From Nocardioides iriomotensis (GTDB lineage: Bacteria > Actinomycetota > Actinomycetes > Propionibacteriales > Nocardioidaceae), in the NCBI RefSeq assembly GCF_004168035.1, contig NZ_SDPU01000032.1, positions 62,001-126,000 of the forward strand: a DNA stretch of 64,000 nt, read 5' to 3'. The notes beneath the pieces are model-generated. The model was not told the DNA's origin and did not search any database. It worked only from the letters and a program-made list of their open reading frames with translations. Both the position numbers and the translations under genes were made by a program. Below, one piece after another: positions 1-7,216 of the stretch. Position 1 is the first letter of the stretch. Each line of letters starts with the position of its first letter.

Positions 1-882
1 GTCCGCCCGACCATCGGCCAGGCGCTCGGCCCGGCCGTCGCCGGTGCCGCCGTCGGTGCGGTGTCGTCCGGCTTCGCCGTGATGATCGCGGCCGCCGCGA
101 TGGCGCTCGGGCTCGTCGCCCTGGCGTTCGTGCCCGCGACGCCGGTGCGCCGCGACCTCACGGACCTGCCGGCGTCCGACCCGGTGCGCGCCGCGCTGTC
201 CGACATGCACGAGGGCTTCGTCTACATGGTCCGCACGCCGTGGCTGCTCGCCACGCTGCTGTTCGCCAGCCTGATGATCCTGGTGATCATGGGCCCCTTC
301 GAGGTGCTCATCCCGTTCATCGTCAAGGACGGGCTGGGCGGCAACGCCGGCGACCACGCCCTGGTGCTCGCCTCGTTCGGCATCGGCGGCGCGGTCGGCT
401 CGCTCGCGATGGCGTCGTTCAGGATGCCGCGGCGCTACCTGACGGTCATGAACCTCATGTGGGGTGTCGGCTGCCTCCCGCTCGCGTTCATGGGATTCGC
501 CACCGCCGTCTGGCAGCTCGTCGCGGCCGGGTTCGTGCTGGGCGTCATGTTCTCCGCGCCGATGGTGATCTGGGGGACCCTGCTGCAGCGCCGGGTGCCG
601 CCGCACCTGCTCGGCCGGGTCGCGTCGCTCGACTTCTTCGTCTCGGTCTCCCTGATGCCGGTGTCGATGGCGGTCGCCGGACCGGTGTCGGAGGCGATCG
701 GCCTGCGCACGACGTTCGTGGTCGCGGGGCTCGCGCCCGCGGTGGTGGCGGTGGTCGCGATCCTCTGGGCGCGGCTGCCCCAGGACGAGATCGCGCACCC
801 GCTGCGCGACGACGAGGACGGCGAGAGCACCGGGGACGGCGCCGAGACCCCCGCGGGTCTGGACCCCGCCACCGTCGAGTGA
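1..882 (+). CDS. MFS exporter, C-terminal part (5' end outside window)
   Basis: The reading frame is open from the first base, so this is the C-terminal 293 codons of a longer gene. It shows at least six hydrophobic segments, including runs around residues 22-44, 80-105, 115-140 and 155-185 of the visible part, and ends in a charged Asp/Glu-rich cytoplasmic tail. The pattern fits the second half of a 12-helix major facilitator of the MFS_3 (EntS-like) type, which exports small molecules by proton antiport at the membrane. The substrate cannot be told. The next gene starts 12 nt downstream on the same strand. Confidence 0.85.
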   Translation, partial: VRPTIGQALGPAVAGAAVGAVSSGFAVMIAAAAMALGLVALAFVPATPVRRDLTDLPASDPVRAALSDMHEGFVYMVRTPWLLATLLFASLMILVIMGPFEVLIPFIVKDGLGGNAGDHALVLASFGIGGAVGSLAMASFRMPRRYLTVMNLMWGVGCLPLAFMGFATAVWQLVAAGFVLGVMFSAPMVIWGTLLQRRVPPHLLGRVASLDFFVSVSLMPVSMAVAGPVSEAIGLRTTFVVAGLAPAVVAVVAILWARLPQDEIAHPLRDDEDGESTGDGAETPAGLDPATVE

Positions 883-894
883 TGGGCTGAGGTC

Positions 895-1272
895 ATGCCG
901 GACGAGCCCACCACGGTCGACGCGTACGTCGCCGGCGTCACCGACGACCAGCGGCCCGCGCTCGCCGCGCTGCGCAGCCTCGTCCTCGAGCTGCTGCCCG
1001 GGGCGGAGGAGCGAATCAGCTACAGGATGCCGACCGTGACGCTCGAGGGCCGGCCCGTGCTGCACTACGCCGCCTGGACGAAGCACCTGAGCCTCTACCC
1101 CGTGCCGCGCGGCGACGACGACTTCGAGGCCGTCGTGGCGCCGTACCGCGCCGCCAAGGACGCCGTCCACCTGCGCTACGACCGACCCCTGCCCACCGAC
1201 GTCGTCACCCGCATCGTGCGGCTGCTCGCCGAGCGGCACGCCACAGCCCGTCCACAACCGACCCGACCCTGA
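895..1272 (+). CDS. DUF1801 (YdhG-like) family protein
   Basis: This 125-residue soluble protein matches the DUF1801 pattern: an N-terminal helix (DEPTTVDAYVAGV), a helix ending in LLPGAEERISYRMPT, then the strand pair VLHYAAWTKHLSLYP and a C-terminal RIVRLLAERH helix. Family members are sometimes called iron chaperone or YdhG-like, but no reaction is established. A second DUF1801 member lies at 2178-2540, so two divergent copies occur within 1.3 kb. The start is ATG 895, with only a short GAGG-like sequence before it. The gene is followed after 10 nt by a VOC-family gene and is probably co-transcribed with it. Confidence 0.8.
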   Translation: MPDEPTTVDAYVAGVTDDQRPALAALRSLVLELLPGAEERISYRMPTVTLEGRPVLHYAAWTKHLSLYPVPRGDDDFEAVVAPYRAAKDAVHLRYDRPLPTDVVTRIVRLLAERHATARPQPTRP

Positions 1273-1282
1273 AGGAGTCCTC

Positions 1283-1714
1283 ATGGCCCGGCTCAACCCC
1301 TACATCGGCTACCTCGACAACGCCCGCGAGGCGATGGAGTTCTACCAGTCCGTGTTCGGCGGCGAGCTCGCCGTGAACACCTTCGGAGAGTTCGGCGCCG
1401 CGAGCGGCGGCCCCGAGGCCGACAAGGTCATGCACGCCCAGCTCGAGACGCCCCAGGGCTACACGCTGATGGCCTCCGACACCCCCGAGGGCATGGAGCA
1501 CAAGCCCGGCAACAACATCTCGGTCAGCCTCAGCGGCGCCGAGGGCGACGGCCTCGACGAGCAGTTCGCCAAGCTCGCGGAGGGCGGCACCATCACGATG
1601 CCGCTGGAGAAGCAGATGTGGGGCGACACGTTCGGCATGTGCCTCGACAAGTTCGGCATCTCCTGGATGGTCAACATCGCCTCCCCCGAGAACGCCGCCG
1701 GCTCAGGCTCCTGA
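1283..1714 (+). CDS. VOC family protein, PhnB-like
   Basis: The 143-residue product begins with LNPYIGYLDNAREAMEFYQSVFGG, the hallmark start of PhnB-like vicinal-oxygen-chelate (glyoxalase/bleomycin-resistance fold) proteins, and continues with MHAQLETPQGYTLMASDTP and a WGDTFGMCLDKFGISWMVN end. PhnB-like proteins are single-domain, usually dimeric, and mostly of unknown substrate. The ATG at 1283 follows an AAGGAG ribosome site with 5 nt spacing, which fixes the start. It probably forms a small operon with the DUF1801 gene upstream. Its last 12 nt overlap the convergent membrane-protein gene on the other strand. Confidence 0.85.
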   Translation: MARLNPYIGYLDNAREAMEFYQSVFGGELAVNTFGEFGAASGGPEADKVMHAQLETPQGYTLMASDTPEGMEHKPGNNISVSLSGAEGDGLDEQFAKLAEGGTITMPLEKQMWGDTFGMCLDKFGISWMVNIASPENAAGSGS

Positions 1715-2083
1715 CCGGCGGGCGGCGCTGACGGCGGCGGCCGCTCCCGTGGCGGCCCCGCCGGCCACCAGCAGCTCGACGCCCGCACCCGTGAACGCGT
1801 GCACAAGGCAGGCCGCGGCGAGCACGCTGCCCCACCCCGCGCCGGGACCGCAGCCGAGGCGCCGCCAGACGCGGGCCGCCACGACGCCGACGACGATTGC
1901 GACCGGCACCAGCGCGGCGAGCGCCGCCATCCCGGTCGTCGCGCAGGCGAGGCCGTCGGCGCAGTCAGAGCCCGGTGTCCACCAGGCCGCGAGCAGCGCG
2001 AAGCCCGCCGCGAGGCCGACACCGACCCCGGCGGCGCGCACGAACAGGCGTGAGTCGACGTCGACGGCCGTGGGCTGGTCCAT
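1703..2083 (-). CDS. Small integral membrane protein, unknown function
   Basis: The ORF encodes about 126 residues if started at ATG 2083. An upstream in-frame start at 2119 would add 12 residues. Three to four hydrophobic stretches are visible: LFVRAAGVGVGLAAGFALLAAWW, then a segment after GMAALAAL, and a C-terminal Ala/Gly-rich pair. A DCADGLACATTG loop with two cysteines sits between the first two helices. No family is recognised. It is convergent with the PhnB-like gene and divergent from the DUF1801 gene at 2178. The codon pattern resembles that of its neighbours, which supports it being a real gene. Confidence 0.55.
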   Translation of the reverse strand: MDQPTAVDVDSRLFVRAAGVGVGLAAGFALLAAWWTPGSDCADGLACATTGMAALAALVPVAIVVGVVAARVWRRLGCGPGAGWGSVLAAACLVHAFTGAGVELLVAGGAATGAAAAVSAARRSGA

Positions 2084-2177
2084 GGACCCAGCCTGCGAGA
2101 GGACCGCGGCGCCCCGCATCCGCCGGCGTACTCAGGTCGGGGGTGACGGTCGCGCCGCGTCGCGCCATGATCGGGCC

Positions 2178-2540
2178 ATGACCGACAACCACGACGCCGC
2201 GGTCGACGCCTGGTTCGCGGACTACGACAACCCGCAGAAGGACCTGGTCCTCGCGGTGCGCGAGGTCGTGCTCGGAGCCGACCCGCGCGTCTCGGAGACG
2301 ATCAAGTGGAAGGCCCCGACCTTCATGTACCGGGGCAACCTCGCGTCGTTCTACCCGAAGTCCAAGCAGCACGCCTCGCTGATGTTCCACACCGGCGCGA
2401 CCCTGCCCGACCCGACCGGTCTGCTCGAGGGTGAGGGCGACACCTCGCGTGTCGCCCGGTTCCTCGACGCCGACGACCTGGCGGCGAAGGCCGACGCGCT
2501 GCGCGGCCTCGTGCACGCCTGGATCGAGCAGCGCGGCTGA
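2178..2540 (+). CDS. DUF1801 family protein (second copy)
   Basis: The 120-residue product carries the DUF1801 core, with VREVVLGADPRVSETIKWKAPTF followed by YRGNLASFYPKSKQHASLMFH. The SETIKWKAPTF block corresponds to SYRMPTV in the copy at 895-1272, but the two are strongly diverged. The frame is open upstream from 1749, but that part is low-complexity and antisense to the membrane protein, so ATG 2178 is chosen. The function is unknown. Family members are small cytoplasmic proteins often found beside VOC and dihydrofolate-reductase-like genes, as here. Confidence 0.8.
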   Translation: MTDNHDAAVDAWFADYDNPQKDLVLAVREVVLGADPRVSETIKWKAPTFMYRGNLASFYPKSKQHASLMFHTGATLPDPTGLLEGEGDTSRVARFLDADDLAAKADALRGLVHAWIEQRG

Positions 2541-2608
2541 GCGATGAGTTCCGGGCACCAGCGAGGTCAGACCGGCACCACCACCGACACCCACCGCAGG
2601 AGCGCACC

Positions 2609-3169
2609 ATGGGCCGCATCGTCTCCAACTTCTTCATCTCCCTCGACGGCGTCGTCGAGCGTCCCGACCAGTGGCACTTCCCGTACTTCGACGACGAGAT
2701 GGGCGCGGTCATCGGCGCGGGCATGGAGACCGCGGGCGCGTTCATGATGGGCAGGACGCTGTACGGCGAGTGGTCGGAGTACTGGACCAGCACCGACCAG
2801 GACCAGGACTTCGCCGGCTTCATCAACGCCATCCAGAAGTACGTCGTCAGCAGCAGCCTCACCGACGCCGACGTCAGCTGGAACAACACGGCGCTGATCA
2901 CCGGCGACGAGGACACCGTCCGCGCCGGCATCCAGTCGGCCAAGGACGCCACCGACGGCGACATCCAGATCTCCGGCAGCCCGACGCTGGTCCGGTCGCT
3001 GCTCGCGATGGGCCTGCTCGACGAGCTCGCGCTCCTGGTCCACCCGATCGCGGTCGGGTCAGGTGAGCGGCTGTTCCAGGACACCCCGACGTACCCCCTG
3101 GAACTCACCTCCCACCGGGCTCTCGGCTCGGGCGTTCTGCACCTGACGTACGCGCCGGTCCGGTCCTGA
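2609..3169 (+). CDS. Dihydrofolate reductase family protein (RibD C-terminal-like)
   Basis: The 186-residue product starts MGRIVSNFFISLDGVVERPDQW, the typical first strand and loop of RibD-C/DHFR-like proteins, followed by the MMGRTLYGEWSEYW segment, the strand KYVVSSSLTD, and DGDIQISGSPTLVRSLL with LVHPIAVGSGERLF near the end. Family members bind NADPH and reduce pterin- or pyrimidine-like substrates, but the real substrate of this paralogue group is unknown. The ATG follows AGGAG with 8 nt spacing. This is unlikely to be the housekeeping folA or ribD, because no thymidylate synthase or riboflavin gene is near. Confidence 0.85.
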   Translation: MGRIVSNFFISLDGVVERPDQWHFPYFDDEMGAVIGAGMETAGAFMMGRTLYGEWSEYWTSTDQDQDFAGFINAIQKYVVSSSLTDADVSWNNTALITGDEDTVRAGIQSAKDATDGDIQISGSPTLVRSLLAMGLLDELALLVHPIAVGSGERLFQDTPTYPLELTSHRALGSGVLHLTYAPVRS

Positions 3170-3209
3170 CCGGTTTGCCCTCGATGTGACAACGGCGGGC
3201 GGGTCTGCC

Positions 3210-3215
3210 TACTTT
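3210..3215 (+). promoter_or_regulatory. Putative -10 box (TACTTT), leaderless start
   Basis: TACTTT ends 6 nt before ATG 3222, and a GTGACA -35-like hexamer lies 18 nt upstream at 3186-3191. No ribosome-binding site fits between box and start, so the transcript probably begins at or next to the start codon. Confidence 0.45.
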
Positions 3216-3221
3216 GTCGCG

Positions 3222-4037
3222 ATGACCTCGCACAGACCCGTCCGTCACGTTCGTCGTCTTCTCGTTCCGCTCGTGGCGGCGGGAACCGCCGCCGCGCTCA
3301 CCCTGGGCATCGCCCCGGCCTCGCAGGCCCACCACGCGGACCCACCCGGCCCGGTCAACGCGCAGACGACGTACGACTGGGGCAAGCCGATCTGGCAGGA
3401 CGACTTCGTCGGCGGGCTCAAGGACATCTGGCGCACCAGGTCGCCACACGGCAACGTGCGCAACCAGCACGGCATGCTCACGCTCAACACCGGCAAGCGT
3501 GGCTCGGTCAGCGCCAAGCTGAAGGGCACCGGCCACGAGACGGGCCGCTGGGAGATCCGGCTGCGGTCGCGCCAGTACGGCCACGACCACGGCCACTACA
3601 AGGTGCGCACCGAGCTGGTCCCCGCCGCGAAGCGCCCGCAGAACTGCGGCGCCCGCAACGTCGCGCTGAACAGCTACACGCTCGGCGGCAACCGCGCGCA
3701 CCACTACATCCGCTCGCTGCCGGCCAACCAGTCGACCTCGCACACCGGGCTCAACCTCGGCAACGACCGCTGGCACACCTTCGCGGTCGAGGTCACCGAG
3801 AAGCGGATCTCCTGGTTCGTCGACGCGCACGTCATCTCCACCGAGACCCGCCCCGAGGCCCTGTCGAACGTGCCCTACACCGTGCGCTTCACGATGCTCG
3901 CGCCCAACGCGGACAAGCGGATGAACCCCTCGCGGATGCAGATGGACTGGCTGCGCTACTTCACCCTGCGCAAGCCGAACTCCCAGTCGGTCGAGGCGCC
4001 GCTGCCGCGGTCCGGCTCGTACGCCGACGCCTGCTGA
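3222..4037 (+). CDS. Secreted GH16-like / concanavalin A-like protein
   Basis: The 271-residue product has a signal peptide: basic RPVRHVRRLL, a hydrophobic run, then ASQA with predicted cleavage before HHADPP. The mature part has the jelly-roll features of GH16-type lectin/glucanase folds: IWQDDFVGGLKDIWRT, GMLTLNTGKRGSVSAKL, TGRWEIRLRSR, RWHTFAVEVTEKRISWFVDAHVI and a C-terminal MQMDWLRYFTL strand. The usual catalytic E-x-D-x-(x)-E signature is not present where expected; the equivalent region reads KVRTELVPAAKRPQNCG. It may bind carbohydrate without cleaving it. A GTG start at 3186 is possible, but ATG 3222 puts the signal peptide at the N-terminus. Confidence 0.75.
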   Translation: MTSHRPVRHVRRLLVPLVAAGTAAALTLGIAPASQAHHADPPGPVNAQTTYDWGKPIWQDDFVGGLKDIWRTRSPHGNVRNQHGMLTLNTGKRGSVSAKLKGTGHETGRWEIRLRSRQYGHDHGHYKVRTELVPAAKRPQNCGARNVALNSYTLGGNRAHHYIRSLPANQSTSHTGLNLGNDRWHTFAVEVTEKRISWFVDAHVISTETRPEALSNVPYTVRFTMLAPNADKRMNPSRMQMDWLRYFTLRKPNSQSVEAPLPRSGSYADAC

Positions 4038-4062
4038 GGAGAAAACCACTCGCAGCGCCCGG

Positions 4063-4094
4063 TCGGGCCGTGCCACGCTCGTGGCACGGCCCGA
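4063..4094 (+). terminator. 14-bp perfect hairpin (terminator or attenuator)
   Basis: Bases 4063-4076 pair perfectly with 4081-4094 around a 4-nt GCTC loop. The hairpin lies 25 nt after the GH16-like stop codon and just before the leader ORF of the ribosomal-protection gene. No U-tract follows, which is common in actinobacteria. It could end the upstream transcript, act in the leader of the downstream gene, or do both. Confidence 0.7.
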
Positions 4095-4121
4095 TCGTCG
4101 TCTCACCAGGAAGGCCCACCG

Positions 4122-4235
4122 ATGCGAGCAGCTACCACGCCCCGGACCCTCATCCGTCCCACCGTGGAGCTGCTCCTTGGCAACGACCCCTTCCTCGACA
4201 CCCTCCCTGAACCTGGGCATCGTCGCGCACGTTGA
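4122..4235 (+). CDS. Possible 37-residue leader peptide ahead of the ribosomal-protection gene
   Basis: ATG 4122 has the best ribosome site in the region, AGGAAGG at 4108-4114 with 7 nt spacing. The frame reads 37 codons to TGA at 4233-4235, overlapping the first part of the resistance-type gene in another frame. The peptide starts MRAATTPRTLIRPTVELLLG and resembles no family. Short leader ORFs control tet(M), so a ribosome-stalling role is plausible here. It could instead be a chance ORF. No expression evidence is available from the sequence. Confidence 0.4.
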   Translation: MRAATTPRTLIRPTVELLLGNDPFLDTLPEPGHRRAR

Positions 4236-6156
4236 TGCCGGCAAGACCAGTCTGACCGAGCGCCTGCTGTACGACGCGGGCGTGATCGACGCGCCCGGCA
4301 GCGTCGACGCCGGCACCACCCGCACCGACTCGATGGACCTCGAGCGGCGACGCGGCATCACCATCCGCGCCGCCGTCACCTCCTTCGACATCGGCGACCT
4401 GGCCGTGAACCTCGTCGACACGCCCGGCCACCCCGACTTCATCGCCGAGGTCGAGCGGTCGCTGACCGTGCTCGACGCCGCCGTGCTCGTGCTGTCGTCC
4501 GTCGAGGGCGTGCAGCCGCAGACGGTGGTGATCTGGCGCGCGCTGCAGCGGATCGGCGTGCCGACCGCGCTGTTCGTGAACAAGGTCGACCGCTCGGGGT
4601 CCGACGTCGCCGCCGTGGTCGACCAGGTGCGCCGCCGGCTCACGCCGCACGTCGTCCCGCTCGCCCGGCCGGTCGCGGAAGGCACCCGGGACGCGACCGT
4701 CGCGCCGGTCCCGCTCGACGACGACGCGGTCGTCGAGGCGGTGGCGGACGTCGACGACCGGGTCCTCGCGGGCTGGGTCGACACCGGCCGGCCTCCGACC
4801 GACCGGGTGCGGTCCACGTTGCGCCGCGGCACCCGGGAACGCACGCTCACGCCGCTGCTGTGCGGGTCGGCGCTCACCGGCGTGGGCGTCCCGCTGCTGC
4901 GCGACCTCGTCCACGACGTGCTGCCCCGCGCCCGGGAGCGCGGCGGCGCCGTGTCCGGCACGGTGTTCGCCGTCGACCGCGACGAGCGCGGCCGCCGCGC
5001 GTGGGTGCGGCTGTGGTCGGGCGAGGTGCACGTGCGCGACCGGCTGCGGATCGCCGGCGCCGCCCGCCCCGTGCCCGTGACCGAGGTCGGCGTCAGCGCA
5101 CCCGGCGGGGTCGCGGTCCGGCGCTCGGCCGGGGCCGGCCAGATCGTCGCGCTCCGCGGACCCGAGGCGCGGATCGGCGACGTCCTCGGCCGGCCGCCCC
5201 GGCGGCGTACCCACCGGTTCCCGCCGGCGACCCTGCAGGCGCTCGTCGAGCCGGAGGACCCGACGCAGCGCGGCGCGCTGTTCGCGGGGCTGACCGAGCT
5301 GGCCGAGGAGGACCCCCTCATCGACCTGCGCATCGACGACGTCGACGGCGAGGCCGCGCTGAGCCTGCACGGCGAGGTGCAGAAGGAGGTGGTCGGCGCG
5401 CTGCTCGAGGAGCGGTACGGCGTCCGGGCGCGGTTCGCGCAGACGTCGACGGTCTGCATCGAACGGGTGGTCGGCACCGGCTGCTCCACCGACCTGATCG
5501 GGCAGCGCGGCAACCCGTACCTCGCCGGCATCGGCCTGCGCGTCGAGGCGGCCCCGGTCGGGCACGGCGTGGAGTTCTCGCCGGGTGTCGAGCGCGGCAA
5601 CCTCCCGCCGGCGTTCGTCGCGGCGACCGAGGAGGGGGTCCGCGCCGGCCTGCGCCAGGGCCTCCTCGCCTGGGAGGTCACGGACTGCGTGGTCACGATG
5701 ACCTCGTCGGCGTACTTCCCCCGGCAGAGCAAGCCGCACCAGAAGTTCGACAAGTCGATCTCGACGGTCGCGGGCGACTTCCGGCATCTCGCGCCCGTCG
5801 TGATCGCGGCGGCGCTGGCCCAGGCCCGCACCCAGGTGTGCCAGCCCGTGGACCGGTTCGACCTCGACCTGCCCGAGCAGGCGCACGGCCAGGTCGCGGC
5901 GCTGCTCGGCCGCCTGGGGGCGGTCGTGCTCGAGGCGGCGTCGACTCCGGGCTACACCCGGCTGGCCGGCGACCTGCCCACGGCCCGGGTGCCCGCCCTC
6001 GCCGCGCGGCTGCCGGACCTGACCGGTGGGGAGGCGGTGCTGGTCACCCGGCTCGACCACTACGCGCCGGTCACCGGCGCGCAGCCGCCGTCACGGCGCC
6101 GTCGCGGTCCGGACCCGGGTGACCGGGAAGCGTGGTTCCGCGACGTGCCGCGCTAG
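4177..6156 (+). CDS. Ribosomal protection GTPase, Otr(A)/Tet(M)-like
   Basis: The roughly 659-residue protein is an EF-G-like translational GTPase of the tetracycline ribosomal-protection type. Visible motifs are the P-loop AHVDAGKTSL, switch I with ERRRGITIRAAV, the G3 motif DTPGHPDF and the G4 motif NKVD, followed by EF-G domains II-V, including the C-terminal VTMTSSAYFPRQSKPHQKFDK region typical of Otr(A). Such proteins displace tetracycline from the 30S subunit. The frame is open from 4081, but that part overlaps the hairpin. TTG 4177 has GGAG 7 nt upstream and lies just before the conserved LNLGIVAHVDAG block. Whether it confers resistance or is a housekeeping paralogue cannot be told. 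Confidence 0.88.
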   Translation: MATTPSSTPSLNLGIVAHVDAGKTSLTERLLYDAGVIDAPGSVDAGTTRTDSMDLERRRGITIRAAVTSFDIGDLAVNLVDTPGHPDFIAEVERSLTVLDAAVLVLSSVEGVQPQTVVIWRALQRIGVPTALFVNKVDRSGSDVAAVVDQVRRRLTPHVVPLARPVAEGTRDATVAPVPLDDDAVVEAVADVDDRVLAGWVDTGRPPTDRVRSTLRRGTRERTLTPLLCGSALTGVGVPLLRDLVHDVLPRARERGGAVSGTVFAVDRDERGRRAWVRLWSGEVHVRDRLRIAGAARPVPVTEVGVSAPGGVAVRRSAGAGQIVALRGPEARIGDVLGRPPRRRTHRFPPATLQALVEPEDPTQRGALFAGLTELAEEDPLIDLRIDDVDGEAALSLHGEVQKEVVGALLEERYGVRARFAQTSTVCIERVVGTGCSTDLIGQRGNPYLAGIGLRVEAAPVGHGVEFSPGVERGNLPPAFVAATEEGVRAGLRQGLLAWEVTDCVVTMTSSAYFPRQSKPHQKFDKSISTVAGDFRHLAPVVIAAALAQARTQVCQPVDRFDLDLPEQAHGQVAALLGRLGAVVLEAASTPGYTRLAGDLPTARVPALAARLPDLTGGEAVLVTRLDHYAPVTGAQPPSRRRRGPDPGDREAWFRDVPR

Positions 6157-6293
6157 GAGGTGGCGGTGCGGGGCGTCTCGCAGACCGGGAGCGGGGCGCC
6201 CTCGCAGCACGAGGACTTGAGGTGGCAGCGCGGGCACAGCCAGCGGTAGGAGGTGCCGTCGTACACGTGTCCGCAGCCGTCGCACTCGATCAT
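6153..6293 (-). CDS. 46-residue zinc-ribbon protein
   Basis: The product starts MIECDGCGHVYDGTSYRWLC and carries CxxC at residues 4-7 and CPRC at 20-23, a classic zinc-ribbon spacing, plus a CC pair at 29-30 and another Cys at 38. It would bind zinc and may contact nucleic acid or a partner protein, but no role is known. The stop codon overlaps the stop of the Otr(A)-like gene tail to tail (6153-6156). The cysteine pattern strongly argues for a real gene despite its size. No convincing ribosome site precedes ATG 6293. Confidence 0.65.
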   Translation of the reverse strand: MIECDGCGHVYDGTSYRWLCPRCHLKSSCCEGAPLPVCETPRTATS

Positions 6294-6420
6294 GCGTCCA
6301 TGGTCGGCCCCCGACCGGTCGGCGGACGGCCGACCCGCCGGGGTCATCCGGTATAGCCGGGGTGGGTCATGTGTCGACATTTCCCGGACGTGCGGCCGAG
6401 CGCTGCCGCAGCCTGGTCGT

Positions 6421-7197
6421 GTGACGTCCCCCGCTCCCGCACACCGTCCCGCGCGCCCGTGGCAGGTCGCGCTGCGCACCGTCTGGCTGGCGCTCGCCGC
6501 CCTGGTCGCCGCCGTCGGCACGAGCGCCGCCTTCGTCCGGCCGGGCCCCGTGGTCGCCTGCGTGGTCGCGGGGATGCTCGGCCTGGTCGCCGGCGGCTTC
6601 ACCTTCGCGTTCGGTCGCGAGGACATGTCGGGACTGTGGCGCGGGCTGCGCGTCGGTGCCTGGGTCGCCGGTACGACGGTGGTCGCCATCGGCCTGGGCC
6701 GCCTGGTCGGGGCGTGGAGCGCGCTGGTGCTCGGGCTGCTGGTCCTCACCTCGCCCCTGGTCCCGATGGTCGTGCGGTCGTTCCGCAACCGGAAGACCGG
6801 CGACCTCGACCCCGAGCCGGAGCGTGAACGTCGCGCCGACGCACGGGACGTCCCGGTCGTGGTGGTCGAGCAGACCCACGGCCAGGTCGACATGACGGAG
6901 TTCGAGATCGCACTGCTCGACACCGAGCAGGAGCCGATCACGGACGCGCCCGAGGAGGAGGCGCCGCTGGCGGGCCTCGACCTCGACGACCTCTGCCGGC
7001 TGTGGCGCCGGACGTCGGTGCTGCTGCGGCAGAAGCTCGACTCCCGGCGGCTCGCCGAGGTGCTCGACGCCCGTCAGCACTGCCTCGACGAGCTGCTCCG
7101 TCGCGACCCGGCCGGCACCCGCGCCTGGCTCGACGCGGCCGGCACCCGGGCCGACGACCCGCGACCGTTCCTCACCGAGGAGCCCGAGTCGATCTAG
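6421..7197 (+). CDS. Membrane protein of unknown function
   Basis: From GTG 6421 the product has 258 residues. Four hydrophobic segments fill residues 15-110 (around WLALAALVAAVGTSAAFV, VVACVVAGMLGLVAGG, AGTTVVAIGLGRLVG and ALVLGLLVLTSPLVPMVV). A cytoplasmic acidic linker follows (EQEPITDAPEEEAPLAG), and then a soluble helical C-terminal domain with LCRLWRRTSVLLRQKLDSRRLAEVLDARQHCLDELLRRDP. The tail resembles uncharacterised actinobacterial membrane proteins but no named family is recognised. The frame is open further upstream, but that part is antisense to the zinc-ribbon gene. Confidence 0.7.
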   Translation: MTSPAPAHRPARPWQVALRTVWLALAALVAAVGTSAAFVRPGPVVACVVAGMLGLVAGGFTFAFGREDMSGLWRGLRVGAWVAGTTVVAIGLGRLVGAWSALVLGLLVLTSPLVPMVVRSFRNRKTGDLDPEPERERRADARDVPVVVVEQTHGQVDMTEFEIALLDTEQEPITDAPEEEAPLAGLDLDDLCRLWRRTSVLLRQKLDSRRLAEVLDARQHCLDELLRRDPAGTRAWLDAAGTRADDPRPFLTEEPESI

Positions 7198-7216
7198 CGC
7201 GGCTCCCCGGGGGCGG

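Noticed and set aside
4081-4176. GTG 4081 as start of the Otr(A)-like gene
   Set aside because: It lies in the right arm of the hairpin and would add 32 residues unlike the family. TTG 4177 has a ribosome site at correct spacing.
3105-5831. 908-codon open frame on the minus strand
   Set aside because: Antisense to the Otr(A)-like gene and the GH16-like gene, low-complexity Ser/Arg composition, no motif.
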